Assembly (NCBI GenBank): GCA_035284745.1
Contig: JAYKIL010000014.1
Span: forward strand, 62,001 to 126,000
Direction of reading: 5' to 3'
Length of the DNA: 64,000 nt
DNA from: JAYKJB01 sp035284745 [NCBI: Candidatus Sericytochromatia bacterium]
Lineage (GTDB): Bacteria; Cyanobacteriota; Sericytochromatia; S15B-MN24
Shown one piece after another: positions 53,372 to 63,359 of this stretch (the stretch's first letter is position 1; the number at the start of each line of letters is the position of its first letter). Position numbers and translations under genes: made by a program. The notes under the pieces were generated by a model, which saw only the letters and a list, made by a program, of their open reading frames with translations, had not been told where the DNA came from and searched no databases.

Positions 53372-54868
53372 GTGTCACACCCAAAGCTTGACCTATTCGC
53401 TTTATCTTTCGTGCTTCTAGCGCCTCTCTCCGCCTGCGTCATACTGGGCACAGAACCCCGCGTCCCAGAACGCGTTCCCGTGGCAGCACCCAGAGTTCGC
53501 ACGGAAGGCTACACCGCACGGCCCCGTGTGGGAACCGCGCGCGATCAAAAACAACTTCAAGCGACCGGCCGCGTGCAGGTAACATTTCAGGGTCTGGGCC
53601 CTCAGGGTCAGCGCCCCTCCCTCGGAGCGCCTGTCACGCGCAGCGACTATCGCCACGCCCCCCACATCGACGGGTGGTCCGGGAATCTTTGGCAAACCGA
53701 ACGCACCGCAGCGGCTCGCATCCAGGTTCTCCTGACCGACAGCGCAGGCATTGCCCGCACCAAGAATCTGGGAGCCGCGGAACTGAAGCAACCGTTGCTG
53801 GCGATGGTTTTTGTTAACGTCCCGGAGGGACAGGCCAAAGTTCAAGTCAGGGCTTACGATGCACTGAATAACCTCATCACCTCGGAAACCGAAACAGTCC
53901 CCGTGAGAAGCAATCAACTGGCTGCCTTGTCGTTTGCCATGCCCATCGGGACTTCCGGGGGCTCGTTGGGCAGCCGCCTCGCGGTGCAACGCAATGAACC
54001 AACAGGGGGCAATATCTCGGGTTACTGGGTGGTCAACGCCGGAGAATCCCCGCCCGAATATCCCATGGTTGGATGTGGCGAGGATTACGTTTGGTTCGTC
54101 ACCCAGATTGGAAACAACGTCCGGGCCACCGTCAGTGGCTGGAACGAACCCGATTCCGAAAAATATCCTGGCAGCTTCTGGATTGAAGAGGCCTTTGGTA
54201 CGATGCGCAAAAACAATTTGGAACTGACCGGAATTGTCACGTACAAGGATCATCCGGAGGGCACTCCCATCGGGGTCGAACGCGCAGAATATCTTTTGGT
54301 CTTCGACCCTGTTGCAAACCGATTATTGGGTGCACGCAATGATGTTCGGGGCTGGGCCGTGCCGTACATTGAAGATTGTGAAGGAGCCCCAAACGAAGAC
54401 GTGACAGTACCGCCGACGCCGGCTCCGCCAATCGCAACCAGAAATTCGGCTTTGGTATCTGGCAGCCAAGGGCTGGCGCCAGCATTACCGAGCACTTCCC
54501 CGGCGCCGAGCCGTCTGAAACGTGTTGAAGGGACGGTGTATGGTCCCGATGATCAACCCGTTTCAACCGGAACAATTTTGATACAGACCCTCGACCTTTC
54601 CACAAGCAGAGTTTCGGTTCCAATACAACCCGACGGGCGCTATGCGGCCGATATTCCGACCAACAAATGGGTGGAAATGTTCACCACCTCTGGCAACCTG
54701 ACGGGTGTTTATTGGGGAATTTTCTACGAAATCCTCGGAGAAACCAGCCAAACACGCGATCTCTGGCTGCGCGCAGAGGAAGTCACCGAACGCGACACGA
54801 CAGCCAGTGAGGACATAAGCCCCCCCAGTGAGACCAACACCGAAGATACGGTCGCAACAGCCGTTTAG
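53372..54868 (+). CDS. Lipoprotein of unknown function
   Basis: A 498-aa exported lipoprotein with lipobox LSAC near residue 22. Residues about 60-180 hold an Ig-like or carboxypeptidase-like strand pattern (AAARIQVLLTDSAGIARTKNL... VFVNVPEGQAKVQVRAYD). The middle has WVVNAGESPPEYPM and EDYVWFVTQIGNNVRATVSGW, which recall small calycin-like or PEGA-type modules, but no family is certain. A second beta domain (VEGTVYGPDDQPVSTGTILI) is carboxypeptidase-regulatory-like. It is divergent from the two propeller lipoproteins and has similar modules, so it may be part of the same surface system. I chose the GTG at 53372 with AGGAG 7 nt upstream; an ATG at 53354 is the alternative. Confidence 0.7.
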   Translation: MSHPKLDLFALSFVLLAPLSACVILGTEPRVPERVPVAAPRVRTEGYTARPRVGTARDQKQLQATGRVQVTFQGLGPQGQRPSLGAPVTRSDYRHAPHIDGWSGNLWQTERTAAARIQVLLTDSAGIARTKNLGAAELKQPLLAMVFVNVPEGQAKVQVRAYDALNNLITSETETVPVRSNQLAALSFAMPIGTSGGSLGSRLAVQRNEPTGGNISGYWVVNAGESPPEYPMVGCGEDYVWFVTQIGNNVRATVSGWNEPDSEKYPGSFWIEEAFGTMRKNNLELTGIVTYKDHPEGTPIGVERAEYLLVFDPVANRLLGARNDVRGWAVPYIEDCEGAPNEDVTVPPTPAPPIATRNSALVSGSQGLAPALPSTSPAPSRLKRVEGTVYGPDDQPVSTGTILIQTLDLSTSRVSVPIQPDGRYAADIPTNKWVEMFTTSGNLTGVYWGIFYEILGETSQTRDLWLRAEEVTERDTTASEDISPPSETNTEDTVATAV

Positions 54869-54877
54869 AGATTCGGC

Positions 54878-56248
54878 GTGACTGAACTCCTGTCGACAAC
54901 ACGCCCGGCCTCACCATGGCTTCTGCCCGCCGCCGCGGCGGCAGCGACCATCGCCTATCTGTGTTTGCCGTTTGAGTCCGCTGTGAACAAAGCACTGTCA
55001 ATCACACTGTTTATCGGCTTGCTTTGGCTCACGGAAGCCCTCCCGCTTGCGATCACCGCGCTGGCTGTCCCAGTGCTCGCCCTGGCAGTCCAGATGCCAC
55101 ACCTGACCACGGAAAAAGCCTTCTCGGCCTTTGCTGATCCCATCGTATTTCTCTTCTTGGGCGGCTTCGCATTGGCCGCGGCGCTCAGGGTGCAACAACT
55201 CGATAGAAAGATAGCCCTGGGTTTGCTCGCTATGTCGCGAGGCCACGCCCGTCTTGCAATTCTTGGATTAATAGGTCTCACGGCCCTGCTTTCGCTGGGA
55301 ATTAACAACACGGCCACTACGGCCCTGATGCTCCCTCTGGCGCTGGGACTGCTGCGGGATGTAAGCCCTGAGGCCAAGCCAGCCTTGGCGGCGTTTTTGC
55401 TTCTAAGCATTGCCTATGCTGCCAGCATCGGCGGGATGGGCACGATGGTAGGCTCTGCCCCGAACGCCATTGCGGCCCGTGCCCTCGGCTACGAATTCAA
55501 CGATTGGCTGCGCATCGGGCTGCCGATCTCGCTCGTATTGCTTCCGTTGATGGTGCTGATTTTGTGGGGTATTTTTCGGCCTTCTTGGCCACGAATTGCC
55601 ATTCCACAGGAAGACCCCATCCCTTGGACCAGGCCACGCGTCATCACGCTGGGAATCTTTCTTGCAACGGCTGCGGCCTGGGGCCTCGCCAGTGAACCCC
55701 TCAAAGGCTGGGGCATTCAAGCCCCCCATGCATTTATCGCGGCCGCGTCCGTTGTCCTGCTTTCTGTGTGCCGGGTGATCCGCTGGCCCGACTTGCACCG
55801 CGAAGTCGATTGGGGGGTGTTGCTGCTTTTTGGCGGGGGGCTGACCCTGGCTCACATTCTGGACTCATCGGGTGCATCACAGGTCTTGGGACAAGAATTG
55901 GCTCAAATGCTAAAAGGGGGACCCCTCCTGTGGGTCGTCGGAGGCCTTGGTCTGTTTGTGGTCTGTCTGACGGAGCTTGCAAGCAACACCGCGACCGCTG
56001 CGTTGTTCATTCCTATTTTCGCCGGCGTGGCTGGAGAACTGGGACTGCCGCGTGAACCCCTCGTCATGTTAGTGGCATTGTGCGCCTCGTGTGCCTTTGC
56101 CTTGCCCGTAGCGACGCCACCCAACGCGCTGGTGTATGGCACCCAATTGATCAGAGCCGCTGATATGTTCAAAGCGGGCTTCGTCCTCAACCTCGTCTCT
56201 TTGGCAGTGATTACGCTCTGGTTACGGCATCTATGCGGCTCGCCCTAG
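54878..56248 (+). CDS. DASS/SLC13-family anion symporter
   Basis: A 456-aa inner-membrane transporter with about twelve hydrophobic segments. The two SNT-type ion-binding motifs are visible as GINNTATTALMLPLA and ELASNTATAALFIPI, with LWLTEALPLAITAL near the start. GSAPNAIAARALG and ATPPNALVYG complete the inverted repeats. The family moves sodium with di- or tricarboxylates or sulfate. It begins with GTG 9 nt after the lipoprotein gene. Its end overlaps that of a convergent hydrolase gene by 4 nt. Confidence 0.9.
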   Translation: MTELLSTTRPASPWLLPAAAAAATIAYLCLPFESAVNKALSITLFIGLLWLTEALPLAITALAVPVLALAVQMPHLTTEKAFSAFADPIVFLFLGGFALAAALRVQQLDRKIALGLLAMSRGHARLAILGLIGLTALLSLGINNTATTALMLPLALGLLRDVSPEAKPALAAFLLLSIAYAASIGGMGTMVGSAPNAIAARALGYEFNDWLRIGLPISLVLLPLMVLILWGIFRPSWPRIAIPQEDPIPWTRPRVITLGIFLATAAAWGLASEPLKGWGIQAPHAFIAAASVVLLSVCRVIRWPDLHREVDWGVLLLFGGGLTLAHILDSSGASQVLGQELAQMLKGGPLLWVVGGLGLFVVCLTELASNTATAALFIPIFAGVAGELGLPREPLVMLVALCASCAFALPVATPPNALVYGTQLIRAADMFKAGFVLNLVSLAVITLWLRHLCGSP

Positions 56249-56940
56249 CCGGGCAACACGTGTCCTGGCTGAGGAACCAAATACCTGACGAACCAGTCGG
56301 CTGACAATTCTGCCACCCGTTCGAGTGTTCCGGGTTCGGAAAAAAGATGGCTGGCACCCGGAACGGTTAACAGTTCGACGGGTGCAACCATCTGTCGACG
56401 GGCTGTTTGATTCAGAGCTAAAACTTCTTGATCGCGACTCCCCACCAACAGCAACGTCGGTGCTTGAACCTGCGCCAAACTGGCCTGGGCAAGATCAGGA
56501 CGACCGCCGCGTGAGACCACCGCACGAATCAAATTTGGGCGTCGACTCGCGGCGATGAGAGCAGCGGCAGCACCGGTGCTTGCCCCAAAATAACCCACGG
56601 GCAGATGACGCCAGGCCTGTTGCCGGTTGACCCAGTCTGTCGCCTGCAACAGCCGAACAGCCAGATGTTCAACATTGAAACGCCACTTCCCTGAAAGCAC
56701 GTCTTCAGACTCTTCCAACGGAGTCAGAAGGTCAAACAGGAGCGTGGCTATCCCCGTGTTCCGAAGAAAATTGGCGACGTATTGATTCCGTGGACTGTGC
56801 CGGCTGCTGCCGCTGCCGTGGGCGAACAAAACAATGCCCCCCGCACCCGCAGGCCTTCCAAGCAGGCCGGGCAGAACCGCAGAATCGACCTCAATGCCCA
56901 CCGCCTGTATTTCACTTTGTGGTCCAAAAGTAATGCTCAT
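56245..56940 (-). CDS. Alpha/beta hydrolase (dienelactone hydrolase-like)
   Basis: A 231-aa cytoplasmic hydrolase. GIVLFAHGSGSSRHSPRNQYVANFL forms the oxyanion region, GYFGASTGAAAALIAA carries the nucleophile Ser, LLVGSRDQEV the acid Asp, and GASHLFSEPGTLE the catalytic His. This set is typical of small dienelactone hydrolase-like proteins, some of which are fused to phosphoribosyltransferases. The ATG is preceded by GGGG. Substrate unknown. Confidence 0.85.
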   Translation of the reverse strand: MSITFGPQSEIQAVGIEVDSAVLPGLLGRPAGAGGIVLFAHGSGSSRHSPRNQYVANFLRNTGIATLLFDLLTPLEESEDVLSGKWRFNVEHLAVRLLQATDWVNRQQAWRHLPVGYFGASTGAAAALIAASRRPNLIRAVVSRGGRPDLAQASLAQVQAPTLLLVGSRDQEVLALNQTARRQMVAPVELLTVPGASHLFSEPGTLERVAELSADWFVRYLVPQPGHVLPG

Positions 56941-57008
56941 CGGCCACCCCCCCTGTGCTAGAGGGTAGTCACTGAGGCAGCCAGAGCGAAGCGACAGGCG
57001 AAGGGAAA

Positions 57009-57068
57009 ATTAACCACTTTTTAACCCCAGCTTGTCCGTTGGAACCCGCTTGGAACTGTTCTTAAACA
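57009..57068 (+). promoter_or_regulatory. Long 11-bp-periodic operator array before an orphan gene
   Basis: Six 8-bp units occur in two runs. Units ATTAACCA, TTTAACCC and CTTGTCCG start at 57009, 57020 and 57031. Units TTGGAACC, TTGGAACT and CTTAAACA start at 57039, 57050 and 57061. Within each run spacers are 3 nt. TATCAG at 57075 could be a -10. The first run resembles the Pho-box-like arrays at 35820 and 35901. Confidence 0.45.
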
Positions 57069-57130
57069 CAAGGCTATCAGGTGATCCCAAGCGTTACAAA
57101 AAAGTCTGAAGCACGAAAGGGCAGGCATTA

Positions 57131-57877
57131 ATGAGCACGCTAGACATTCTGGCAAACGCAAAAATTTCGGACTGGGCGTCCGTCAAATTAGCTCCTACCC
57201 ATTTCAACCCCGTCGAGGAGTCTGGCACAATCATTGACCCCCCTTTATACGAAAATGTCTCACTGAAAGATGTATTCTTGCGGGCTCCTGCTGAACTGAA
57301 TCCTTCGACCGCCTCCGGCCCCGAGGGAACGCTGAAAAATTATGACTTCGCTTCATTTCACAGCCCTGTGTGGGACAAGGCGCCCGCCTTGGGTATGGTC
57401 CGACCAGAACTCAACCTCAAGCAACTGCTGGCGCCCGCGAGCGAAAAGGCCGCAAAAGAACAGCAGAGGTTGACCCAGATTGCACGTCACGCGTCGGCGA
57501 ACCGCCGCCCCGACGGCAGGTGCTACAACCACGTGTGGAGATTTCTTCAGGCCGCGGGTTCCTACGGTCATCTGCTGCGGTTCGGAATTCCGAATCAATA
57601 CAGCCGGTACGCCCGCCAATTCGCAGAATACGCGGATAAAAACCTGGCAAAATTGGGTCTCAGGAGACTCCCGATTGACAACCCATACCTGGCACCTGCG
57701 GGGGCCCTCGTGGTCGTGCGACCTGGCGCACCGGGAACGGGACACCGGGAGGCTGGAGACATTGCAGTGGCCGATGGCCGAGGCCGGTTTTTCAATGGCG
57801 GAGAGATGGGCTACGGTGGCGCTCGGAATTTCCCCCCCGGCAATAAGCACGTGCTCGGAATTTACGCCCCGGCGTGA
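57131..57877 (+). CDS. Orphan putative cysteine hydrolase (CHAP/NlpC-like)
   Basis: A 248-aa protein I cannot place with certainty. The first 110 residues are hydrophilic and low in secondary structure cues. The C-terminal 130 hold a pattern like CHAP or NlpC/P60 amidases: GRCYNHVWRFLQAAG (possible nucleophile Cys on a helix), LAPAGALVVVRPGAPGTGHREAGDIAVADG (possible His and Asp), then FFNGGEMGYGG. It would then cut peptidoglycan peptides, but no signal peptide is seen; it may be exported by another route. AAAGGG precedes the ATG at 10 nt. The 190-nt upstream gap carries the 11-bp-periodic array. Confidence 0.5.
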   Translation: MSTLDILANAKISDWASVKLAPTHFNPVEESGTIIDPPLYENVSLKDVFLRAPAELNPSTASGPEGTLKNYDFASFHSPVWDKAPALGMVRPELNLKQLLAPASEKAAKEQQRLTQIARHASANRRPDGRCYNHVWRFLQAAGSYGHLLRFGIPNQYSRYARQFAEYADKNLAKLGLRRLPIDNPYLAPAGALVVVRPGAPGTGHREAGDIAVADGRGRFFNGGEMGYGGARNFPPGNKHVLGIYAPA

Positions 57878-57959
57878 GCCCCCCCCCAAAGACAAAACTC
57901 GTGACAACGGGCAAAACAGTGTACCCTGAAAACATCCCCCTTGAGACGGAACTGAATCG

Positions 57960-59219
57960 TTGAATCGCACCTTGCGCTGGTTGTTACCCCTGCTCGGCAC
58001 CGGAGGCGTTGGCTTCGGTGTCTGGTATTTTGGCACTTCTCACGAAGAAACCACTGTCTACAGTACGCAGCCCGTTGAGACAGGCCCCATCCAAGCCAAA
58101 GTCAGTGCATCGGGAATACTTTCTGCGGTGGTGACGGTTCAGGTCGGGACGCAGGTGTCGGGGAGAATTCAAGACTTACTCGTTGACTACAATTCCTCAG
58201 TCCGGAAGGGCCAAGTGTTGGCGCGTCTGGAACCTCAATTGTTCGAGGCTGAATTGGCGCGGGCACAGGCCAATCGGGTGGCAGCCCAGAGCGCATTGAC
58301 GCGTGCAGAGATTGAACAGCAGCAGGCGAAACTTCAGCTCGAACGGGCCAGACAGCTGTGGGATCGACAATTGGTCGCCCGAGCGGACCTAGACAACGCC
58401 CAAGCCAATTCAGATGCGGCCCGTGCGCAGGCGGCATCTGCCCGTGCGCAGGTTGCCCAGAGCGAAGCGCAGGTGAACCAGGCGCGCCTCAATCTGACAT
58501 TCACAACCATCGTGTCACCCATCGATGGCACGATCATCTCGCGCTCTGTTGACGTGGGGCAAACGGTGGCCGCCTCATTGCAAACGCCGACGCTCTTTGA
58601 GATCGCGCAAGATCTTCGGAAGGCCCAGGTGGCAGCCGCCATTTCAGAAGCCGACGTGGGGAAATTGAAGCCCGGGATGTTGGCAAGCTTCAGCGTGGCG
58701 GCATACCCGCAAGAACGCTTTGAAGGAAGCATTCGGCAAGTTAGAAACGCGCCCCGCACAGAGCAAAACGTCGTCACTTACGATGCCATCATCGACGTTC
58801 AGAACCCTGCCCTCAAGCTGAAACCCGGGATGACCGCGAACGTCTCCATCATCTACGCGCAACGGGACGAGGCACTGCGAATTCCCAATGGGGCCCTGCG
58901 TTTCGCGCCCCCCTCGCACGAGAAGGGTCACTCGCCACAGAGCGCTTCACACGCTGGCCCTCCGGCTGCGAAGGCTCCAGGCAAGTCTCGGAGTCGCGAG
59001 ACACTCAGCGATCCGATGGAGCGGCGGGTGTGGCGGTTGAAAAACGACAAGCCCGAAGCCCTCGTGGTGAAAACAGGAATTACGGATGGCAATTTCACAG
59101 AAGTGGTATCCGGCAATCTCACCGCGGGAGACCTCATCATCTTGGATACAAAAACCGCATCCTCGAACTCCAAAAACTCCCATTCTGGCGGACGGCGGGC
59201 CCGCGTCCCTAGGTTCTAG
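57960..59219 (+). CDS. macA: MacA-type periplasmic adaptor (HlyD/RND membrane fusion protein)
   Basis: A 419-aa membrane-fusion protein. An N-terminal anchor ([19 protein letters not shown]) is followed by a biotinyl-lipoyl half ([29 protein letters not shown]), a long coiled coil (about residues 95-190, rich in Ala and Gln), and the second lipoyl half ([23 protein letters not shown]). The beta-barrel follows. PERF-like and [11 protein letters not shown] segments are typical of MacA. A Ser/Ala/Pro-rich insert lies near 320-345. It starts with TTG and begins an operon with an ATPase, a permease and TolC. Confidence 0.92.
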   Translation: MNRTLRWLLPLLGTGGVGFGVWYFGTSHEETTVYSTQPVETGPIQAKVSASGILSAVVTVQVGTQVSGRIQDLLVDYNSSVRKGQVLARLEPQLFEAELARAQANRVAAQSALTRAEIEQQQAKLQLERARQLWDRQLVARADLDNAQANSDAARAQAASARAQVAQSEAQVNQARLNLTFTTIVSPIDGTIISRSVDVGQTVAASLQTPTLFEIAQDLRKAQVAAAISEADVGKLKPGMLASFSVAAYPQERFEGSIRQVRNAPRTEQNVVTYDAIIDVQNPALKLKPGMTANVSIIYAQRDEALRIPNGALRFAPPSHEKGHSPQSASHAGPPAAKAPGKSRSRETLSDPMERRVWRLKNDKPEALVVKTGITDGNFTEVVSGNLTAGDLIILDTKTASSNSKNSHSGGRRARVPRF

Positions 59220-59223
59220 CGCC

Positions 59224-59946
59224 GTGCCTCACACGCTGTTACACCTGATTGAGATTCAAAAAACATACGGCGAGGGAGATAACGCCGTTCGAGCCCTTCA
59301 GAACGTCTCTTTGACCGTAAACCAGGGTGAATTTGTCGCGATTATGGGAGCATCAGGCTCAGGGAAGAGCACCCTGATGAATTTGATCGGATGCCTGGAC
59401 AAACCGGACGCTGGGCAATATGTGCTGGCCGGGCAGAACGTTTCTGCCCTGGACGCCGCGGCGCTGGCTGACATTCGCAACCAATTCATCGGCTTCGTGT
59501 TTCAAAATTTTAATTTGCTGCCCAGAACGTCGGCCTTGGAAAACGTGGAACTTCCCCTCGTTTATGCCGGCATCGGTGCGGATGAGCGCCGAGCGCGCGC
59601 CACCAAGGCCTTGACGGCTGTCGGGTTGGCCTCTCGCCTTCATCACCACCCCAATCAATTGTCGGGGGGCCAGCAGCAAAGGGTCGCCATTGCTCGAGCC
59701 ATTGTAGGTGCACCGCGCGTCATATTAGCGGACGAACCCACAGGTGCTCTGGACTCGCAAACCTCGGTAGAAACCATGCAGTTGTTTCAAAAACTATGGC
59801 AAGAGGGCATCAGTGTCATTCTCGTAACCCACGAACATGACGTCGCCGCTTATGCGGAGCGCCTGATTACGATGCGCGACGGACGCGTGGCCTCGGATCA
59901 CCGTCAGCAGCCTCAAGGGGCCACCCAGGGGGGACAACACGTTTGA
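59224..59946 (+). CDS. macB: MacB-type ABC transporter ATPase
   Basis: A 240-aa ATPase of the lipoprotein/MacB/FtsE class: Walker [11 protein letters not shown]-loop [12 protein letters not shown], signature [14 protein letters not shown], Walker [13 protein letters not shown], switch [10 protein letters not shown]. It powers efflux or lipoprotein movement through the next permease. The GTG at 59224 follows the macA stop by 4 nt; a longer in-frame extension lies inside macA and is not credible. In E. coli MacB the ATPase and permease are one chain; here they are separate. Confidence 0.93.
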   Translation: MPHTLLHLIEIQKTYGEGDNAVRALQNVSLTVNQGEFVAIMGASGSGKSTLMNLIGCLDKPDAGQYVLAGQNVSALDAAALADIRNQFIGFVFQNFNLLPRTSALENVELPLVYAGIGADERRARATKALTAVGLASRLHHHPNQLSGGQQQRVAIARAIVGAPRVILADEPTGALDSQTSVETMQLFQKLWQEGISVILVTHEHDVAAYAERLITMRDGRVASDHRQQPQGATQGGQHV

Positions 59947-61172
59947 GCGGCTGGCAAACCATTCGCATCGCCCTCAAGGCCCTATTGCGTAACACGATGC
60001 GTTCATTTCTCACCGTGCTGGGCGTCATTATCGGCGTGGGAGCGGTCATCGCCATGGTGGCAGTCGGTGAAGGGGCCAAAGCCCAGGTCAATGCGCAGTT
60101 CTCGGCCATGGGGTCCAATCTTATGATGTTATTCCCGGGCTCTAGCTCAATGCGAGGGGCGCGGGGCGCCGCGGGCTCCGCGGCCTCATTGACCTGGGAT
60201 GATCTGAACGCCATTCGGCGTGAAGTCCCCTCAGTCAAACTGGCGGCTGCTCAACTCCGGGCATCCAGTCAGGTGATGGCCCAAGACCAAAACTGGGCAA
60301 CGACCATTACGGGGACCAGCCCCGAATTGTTTATGATTCGTAATTGGACCATCGAACAGGGTCGATTCTTTACGGAAGGCGACGTGGACAGTGCCAGCGC
60401 CGTCGCGGTGGTGGGAGCCACGGTGATAGAACGTCTCTTTGGACTCAATCTGGACCCGGTGGGTCAGACGATCATCATTCGCAATGTGCCTTTTGAGGTC
60501 ATCGGAACGCTCAAGTCAAAAGGGCAATCGTCTATCGGACAAGACCACGATGACAATATTTTTATTCCGCAAACCACGTTTCAACGGAAAATAAAGGGTG
60601 CTTCGAGGGGTATTCTCGCGGGCTTTGTTAGCATTCAGACACACTCGGAAGCGGATCTTCCACGGGCCGAGAAGGAAATCACCACCTTGCTGCGACAACG
60701 TCATCGCCTGGGCCCGGATGCAGAAAACGATTTTTCACTCGCCAATCTTACGGAATACGCCCAAGCGCGACAGGAAGGTACGAAGACTTTCACGCTGCTG
60801 CTGGCGAGCATCGCGGCGGTCAGCTTAGTGGTCGGCGGTATCGGAATTATGAACATCATGCTGGTGTCAGTCACCGAAAGAACCCGCGAAATCGGCCTGC
60901 GAATGGCCATTGGAGCGCGCCCGGCGCACATTCTCCTGCAATTTTTGGTGGAAGCCGTCGTGCTCTCCCTGATTGGAGGTTTGGTCGGATTGACGGTTGG
61001 CGTGGCCGTCGGCTGGCAACTTGGACAACAATTCGGCTGGCCGATTACTTTTTCTCCTGCGTTGATGATGATGGCGGTGGGATTCTCCGCGGTGGTTGGT
61101 GTTGCATTCGGCCTGTATCCGGCACTAAAGGCCTCAAAACTCAATCCCATTGATGCATTGAGGTTCGAATGA
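59943..61172 (+). CDS. MacB-type ABC transporter permease (FtsX/MacB_PCD)
   Basis: A 409-aa inner-membrane permease. One helix near residues 20-42 ([23 protein letters not shown]) is followed by a large periplasmic domain (MacB_PCD, to about residue 270), then three helices ([65 protein letters not shown]) and the terminal [13 protein letters not shown], all typical. The TTG start overlaps the ATPase stop by 4 nt and its own stop overlaps tolC (ATGA). Confidence 0.93.
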   Translation: MSGWQTIRIALKALLRNTMRSFLTVLGVIIGVGAVIAMVAVGEGAKAQVNAQFSAMGSNLMMLFPGSSSMRGARGAAGSAASLTWDDLNAIRREVPSVKLAAAQLRASSQVMAQDQNWATTITGTSPELFMIRNWTIEQGRFFTEGDVDSASAVAVVGATVIERLFGLNLDPVGQTIIIRNVPFEVIGTLKSKGQSSIGQDHDDNIFIPQTTFQRKIKGASRGILAGFVSIQTHSEADLPRAEKEITTLLRQRHRLGPDAENDFSLANLTEYAQARQEGTKTFTLLLASIAAVSLVVGGIGIMNIMLVSVTERTREIGLRMAIGARPAHILLQFLVEAVVLSLIGGLVGLTVGVAVGWQLGQQFGWPITFSPALMMMAVGFSAVVGVAFGLYPALKASKLNPIDALRFE

Positions 61173-62485
61173 CAACTCGCTGCGCGTGGGGCGCGCTCAA
61201 CGTGGCCCTCTTTTTCTTCAATTTTTCTGCAGGCGCGTGGGCTCACCCTGCCCCACCCAAGACCCCAACGGCGGCAAAACTGACGCTGCAGGACGCCCTG
61301 GCCACGGCCATACAGAACCAACCTCAATTACGCCAAGCCCGAGCAGACCTCGCTGGCAGCAGGGCCCAGGCCGACCAAACAAAGGCGGCCCTCTGGCCCC
61401 AGGTTTCGATGGGGACCAGCTATCAGTTGGGTCCGACCCGCCAGAATATCAACCAGGTGGGTGTTCCCATCACCAACGTGGGCAACTACGCCCTCAGCGT
61501 CAATGCCGACCAGTTGCTGTATGATTTCGGCCAAACCCATCATCGGTTTCAAGCAGGCCAAGCGCAGGTGGCGGCCCAACAAAACAATACCACCTTCATC
61601 ACCCAACAAATCCATTTGAATGTGCGTTTGGCCTATTTTGTCTTACAGGCGAAGCAAGCCCTTTTTCGGGTCGCGGAAGAAGCCCTCGCCAACCAACTCC
61701 GTCACCAAGGGCGCATCGCCCACCTGGTCGAGGTCGGACTGCGCGCTCCCATCGACCGTGCGCAAGCGACCAAGGATGTTGCGAATGCCCAATTACAAAG
61801 GATCAACGCTCAAAATGAAGTACGAACGGCCCAGGCACAACTCAATCAAGCGATGGGAGTGGAAAACCCAAGAGAATTCGTGCTTGTCGATGATGCCATG
61901 CCACCCGTGTCCGGGGAGGACGCTGACGTAGAAACACTCTTGGCTGAATCGCTTTCCAGCCGTGCAGACATTGCCGCGCTGAAATTGCGCATTGAGGCCC
62001 AGCGTTTACTGGTACAGGCAGCGGAATTTAACAATTTCCCCAGTTTGCGGGGTTCTGCCGGAGCAGGAGCCAACGGGACCCCTATTTCCGATCCATTTTA
62101 CAACTGGGGCGTTGGAGTTGGACTCACGTGGCCTCTGTATACAGGGGGGGGGCGCGAAGCGCAAGCAGCCCAATCTCGCGCGACATTACAGGGACTTCAA
62201 GCCACTTTCGATCTGAATCGCCAGCAAATTCGACTCGCTGTTGAACAAAACCGTCTGCGACTCGCCACCGCCAAGGCCGCACTCACAGCGGCGGAAACCT
62301 CTGAACAAGCGGCCCAAATACAATTAAACCTCGCAGAGGGACGTTACGAAGCCGGTGTCGGTTCAATTCTGGAACTTGGGGATGCGCAACTCTCGTTGAC
62401 GCAAGCCAAGGCCCAGGTGGTTCAAGAACGCTTCAACCTGGCATCCACGCGGGCGCAAATGCTTCAGGCACTTGGTCGAGACTGA
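61169..62485 (+). CDS. tolC: TolC-family outer-membrane efflux protein
   Basis: A 438-aa outer-membrane channel that completes a MacAB-TolC type pump. A signal peptide ends near AWAHP. Two OEP repeats follow (LTLQDALATAIQNQPQLRQARADLAGSRAQ and EDADVETLLAESLSSRADIAALKLRIEAQ), each a long Ala/Gln-rich helical stretch with a strand turn (YDFGQTHHRFQAG; WPLYTGGGREAQAAQ). The ending LEARLNLASTRAQMLQALG form is usual. Its ATG overlaps the permease stop, so the four genes are one operon. Confidence 0.92.
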   Translation: MTTRCAWGALNVALFFFNFSAGAWAHPAPPKTPTAAKLTLQDALATAIQNQPQLRQARADLAGSRAQADQTKAALWPQVSMGTSYQLGPTRQNINQVGVPITNVGNYALSVNADQLLYDFGQTHHRFQAGQAQVAAQQNNTTFITQQIHLNVRLAYFVLQAKQALFRVAEEALANQLRHQGRIAHLVEVGLRAPIDRAQATKDVANAQLQRINAQNEVRTAQAQLNQAMGVENPREFVLVDDAMPPVSGEDADVETLLAESLSSRADIAALKLRIEAQRLLVQAAEFNNFPSLRGSAGAGANGTPISDPFYNWGVGVGLTWPLYTGGGREAQAAQSRATLQGLQATFDLNRQQIRLAVEQNRLRLATAKAALTAAETSEQAAQIQLNLAEGRYEAGVGSILELGDAQLSLTQAKAQVVQERFNLASTRAQMLQALGRD

Positions 62486-62491
62486 CTCGAT

Positions 62492-63280
62492 TCAGTTCAC
62501 GGGCCTGACGGCCGTGGTCGCCACAGGCTCGGCCTCGTTCTCAGGTTTCCAACCACGAAGCAAGGTCGAATTCACATCATAAACAGCACGCTTCAACACC
62601 GGATGCGCATCCATAAAATGATCAAAGTCAAAGGCGTTGAAGTTGTGGTCCGTTTCTTGCACGATTCTGACCCGTTGCGCAGGCCCTAAATAAGCATTCG
62701 TGAGATCCTCAAGACCCGCTATTTGCTGCTGAGTCAAGCTCTCCACCGCACCCTCGGATAACAGATCGGCTGTCCGCATTTTGTCCGCCACGAACGTGGT
62801 GCCCGCATCCAGAATTAACGGGTAATCCTCCCGACGGCGTGGAGCAAGGGTCAGAGCGCTCAGGCGCACGACCGCGCCTGGCACAGAATAAGTAGCCGTC
62901 ACGAAAATTTGCCCCCGAGACGCCTCGATGGGAAACAACAAAAAGCGGCCCAAACCATCAATTTTTGCAACCGTTGACAGTTCTTGACCGAGCGCGTCGT
63001 GTGCTTGAACGGTTCCACTCGCGAGCCGATCCACTTTCAACTCATTCAAAACCAACGGGTCGACAGCGACAGTGCCTAACAATCGCCCAAAGTTAGCGGC
63101 CCGTTTCGCGCGTGCTCCGGGCACAACCCGCACCGTCTCCACGTAAGCCCCAGCATCCGGCTCGTTCACGGGGGCGCCTCCCGACAAACATCCAGACACG
63201 ACCAGCGCAAGAATCACGGGCCCGACAGTGACAGAACCCCTCGAAAATACACGTTGCAGAAAAGGAGTCCGCCTGGACAT
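62492..63280 (-). CDS. Lipoprotein of unknown function
   Basis: A 262-aa exported lipoprotein with lipobox VSGC after a hydrophobic stretch (VGPVILALVVSGC). The rest is beta-rich (SGTVQAHDALGQELSTVAKIDGLGRFLLFPIE, VFVTATYSVPGAVVRLSAL), suggestive of a carboxypeptidase-like or Ig fold, and ends in a helical segment. No family is recognised. I chose the ATG at 63280 so that the Cys lies near residue 31; an ATG at 63349 has a better Shine-Dalgarno (AGGGA) but gives an over-long leader. It is downstream of the truncated metallopeptidase, with which it may share an mRNA. Confidence 0.6.
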   Translation of the reverse strand: MSRRTPFLQRVFSRGSVTVGPVILALVVSGCLSGGAPVNEPDAGAYVETVRVVPGARAKRAANFGRLLGTVAVDPLVLNELKVDRLASGTVQAHDALGQELSTVAKIDGLGRFLLFPIEASRGQIFVTATYSVPGAVVRLSALTLAPRRREDYPLILDAGTTFVADKMRTADLLSEGAVESLTQQQIAGLEDLTNAYLGPAQRVRIVQETDHNFNAFDFDHFMDAHPVLKRAVYDVNSTLLRGWKPENEAEPVATTAVRPVN

Positions 63281-63359
63281 CACGCCCATTGGGCACCCAG
63301 GCACATCCCAGCCTCCGGCAACCCCCTCTCCCTCTCGGTCTTTTCTCATTCCGAGTTCC

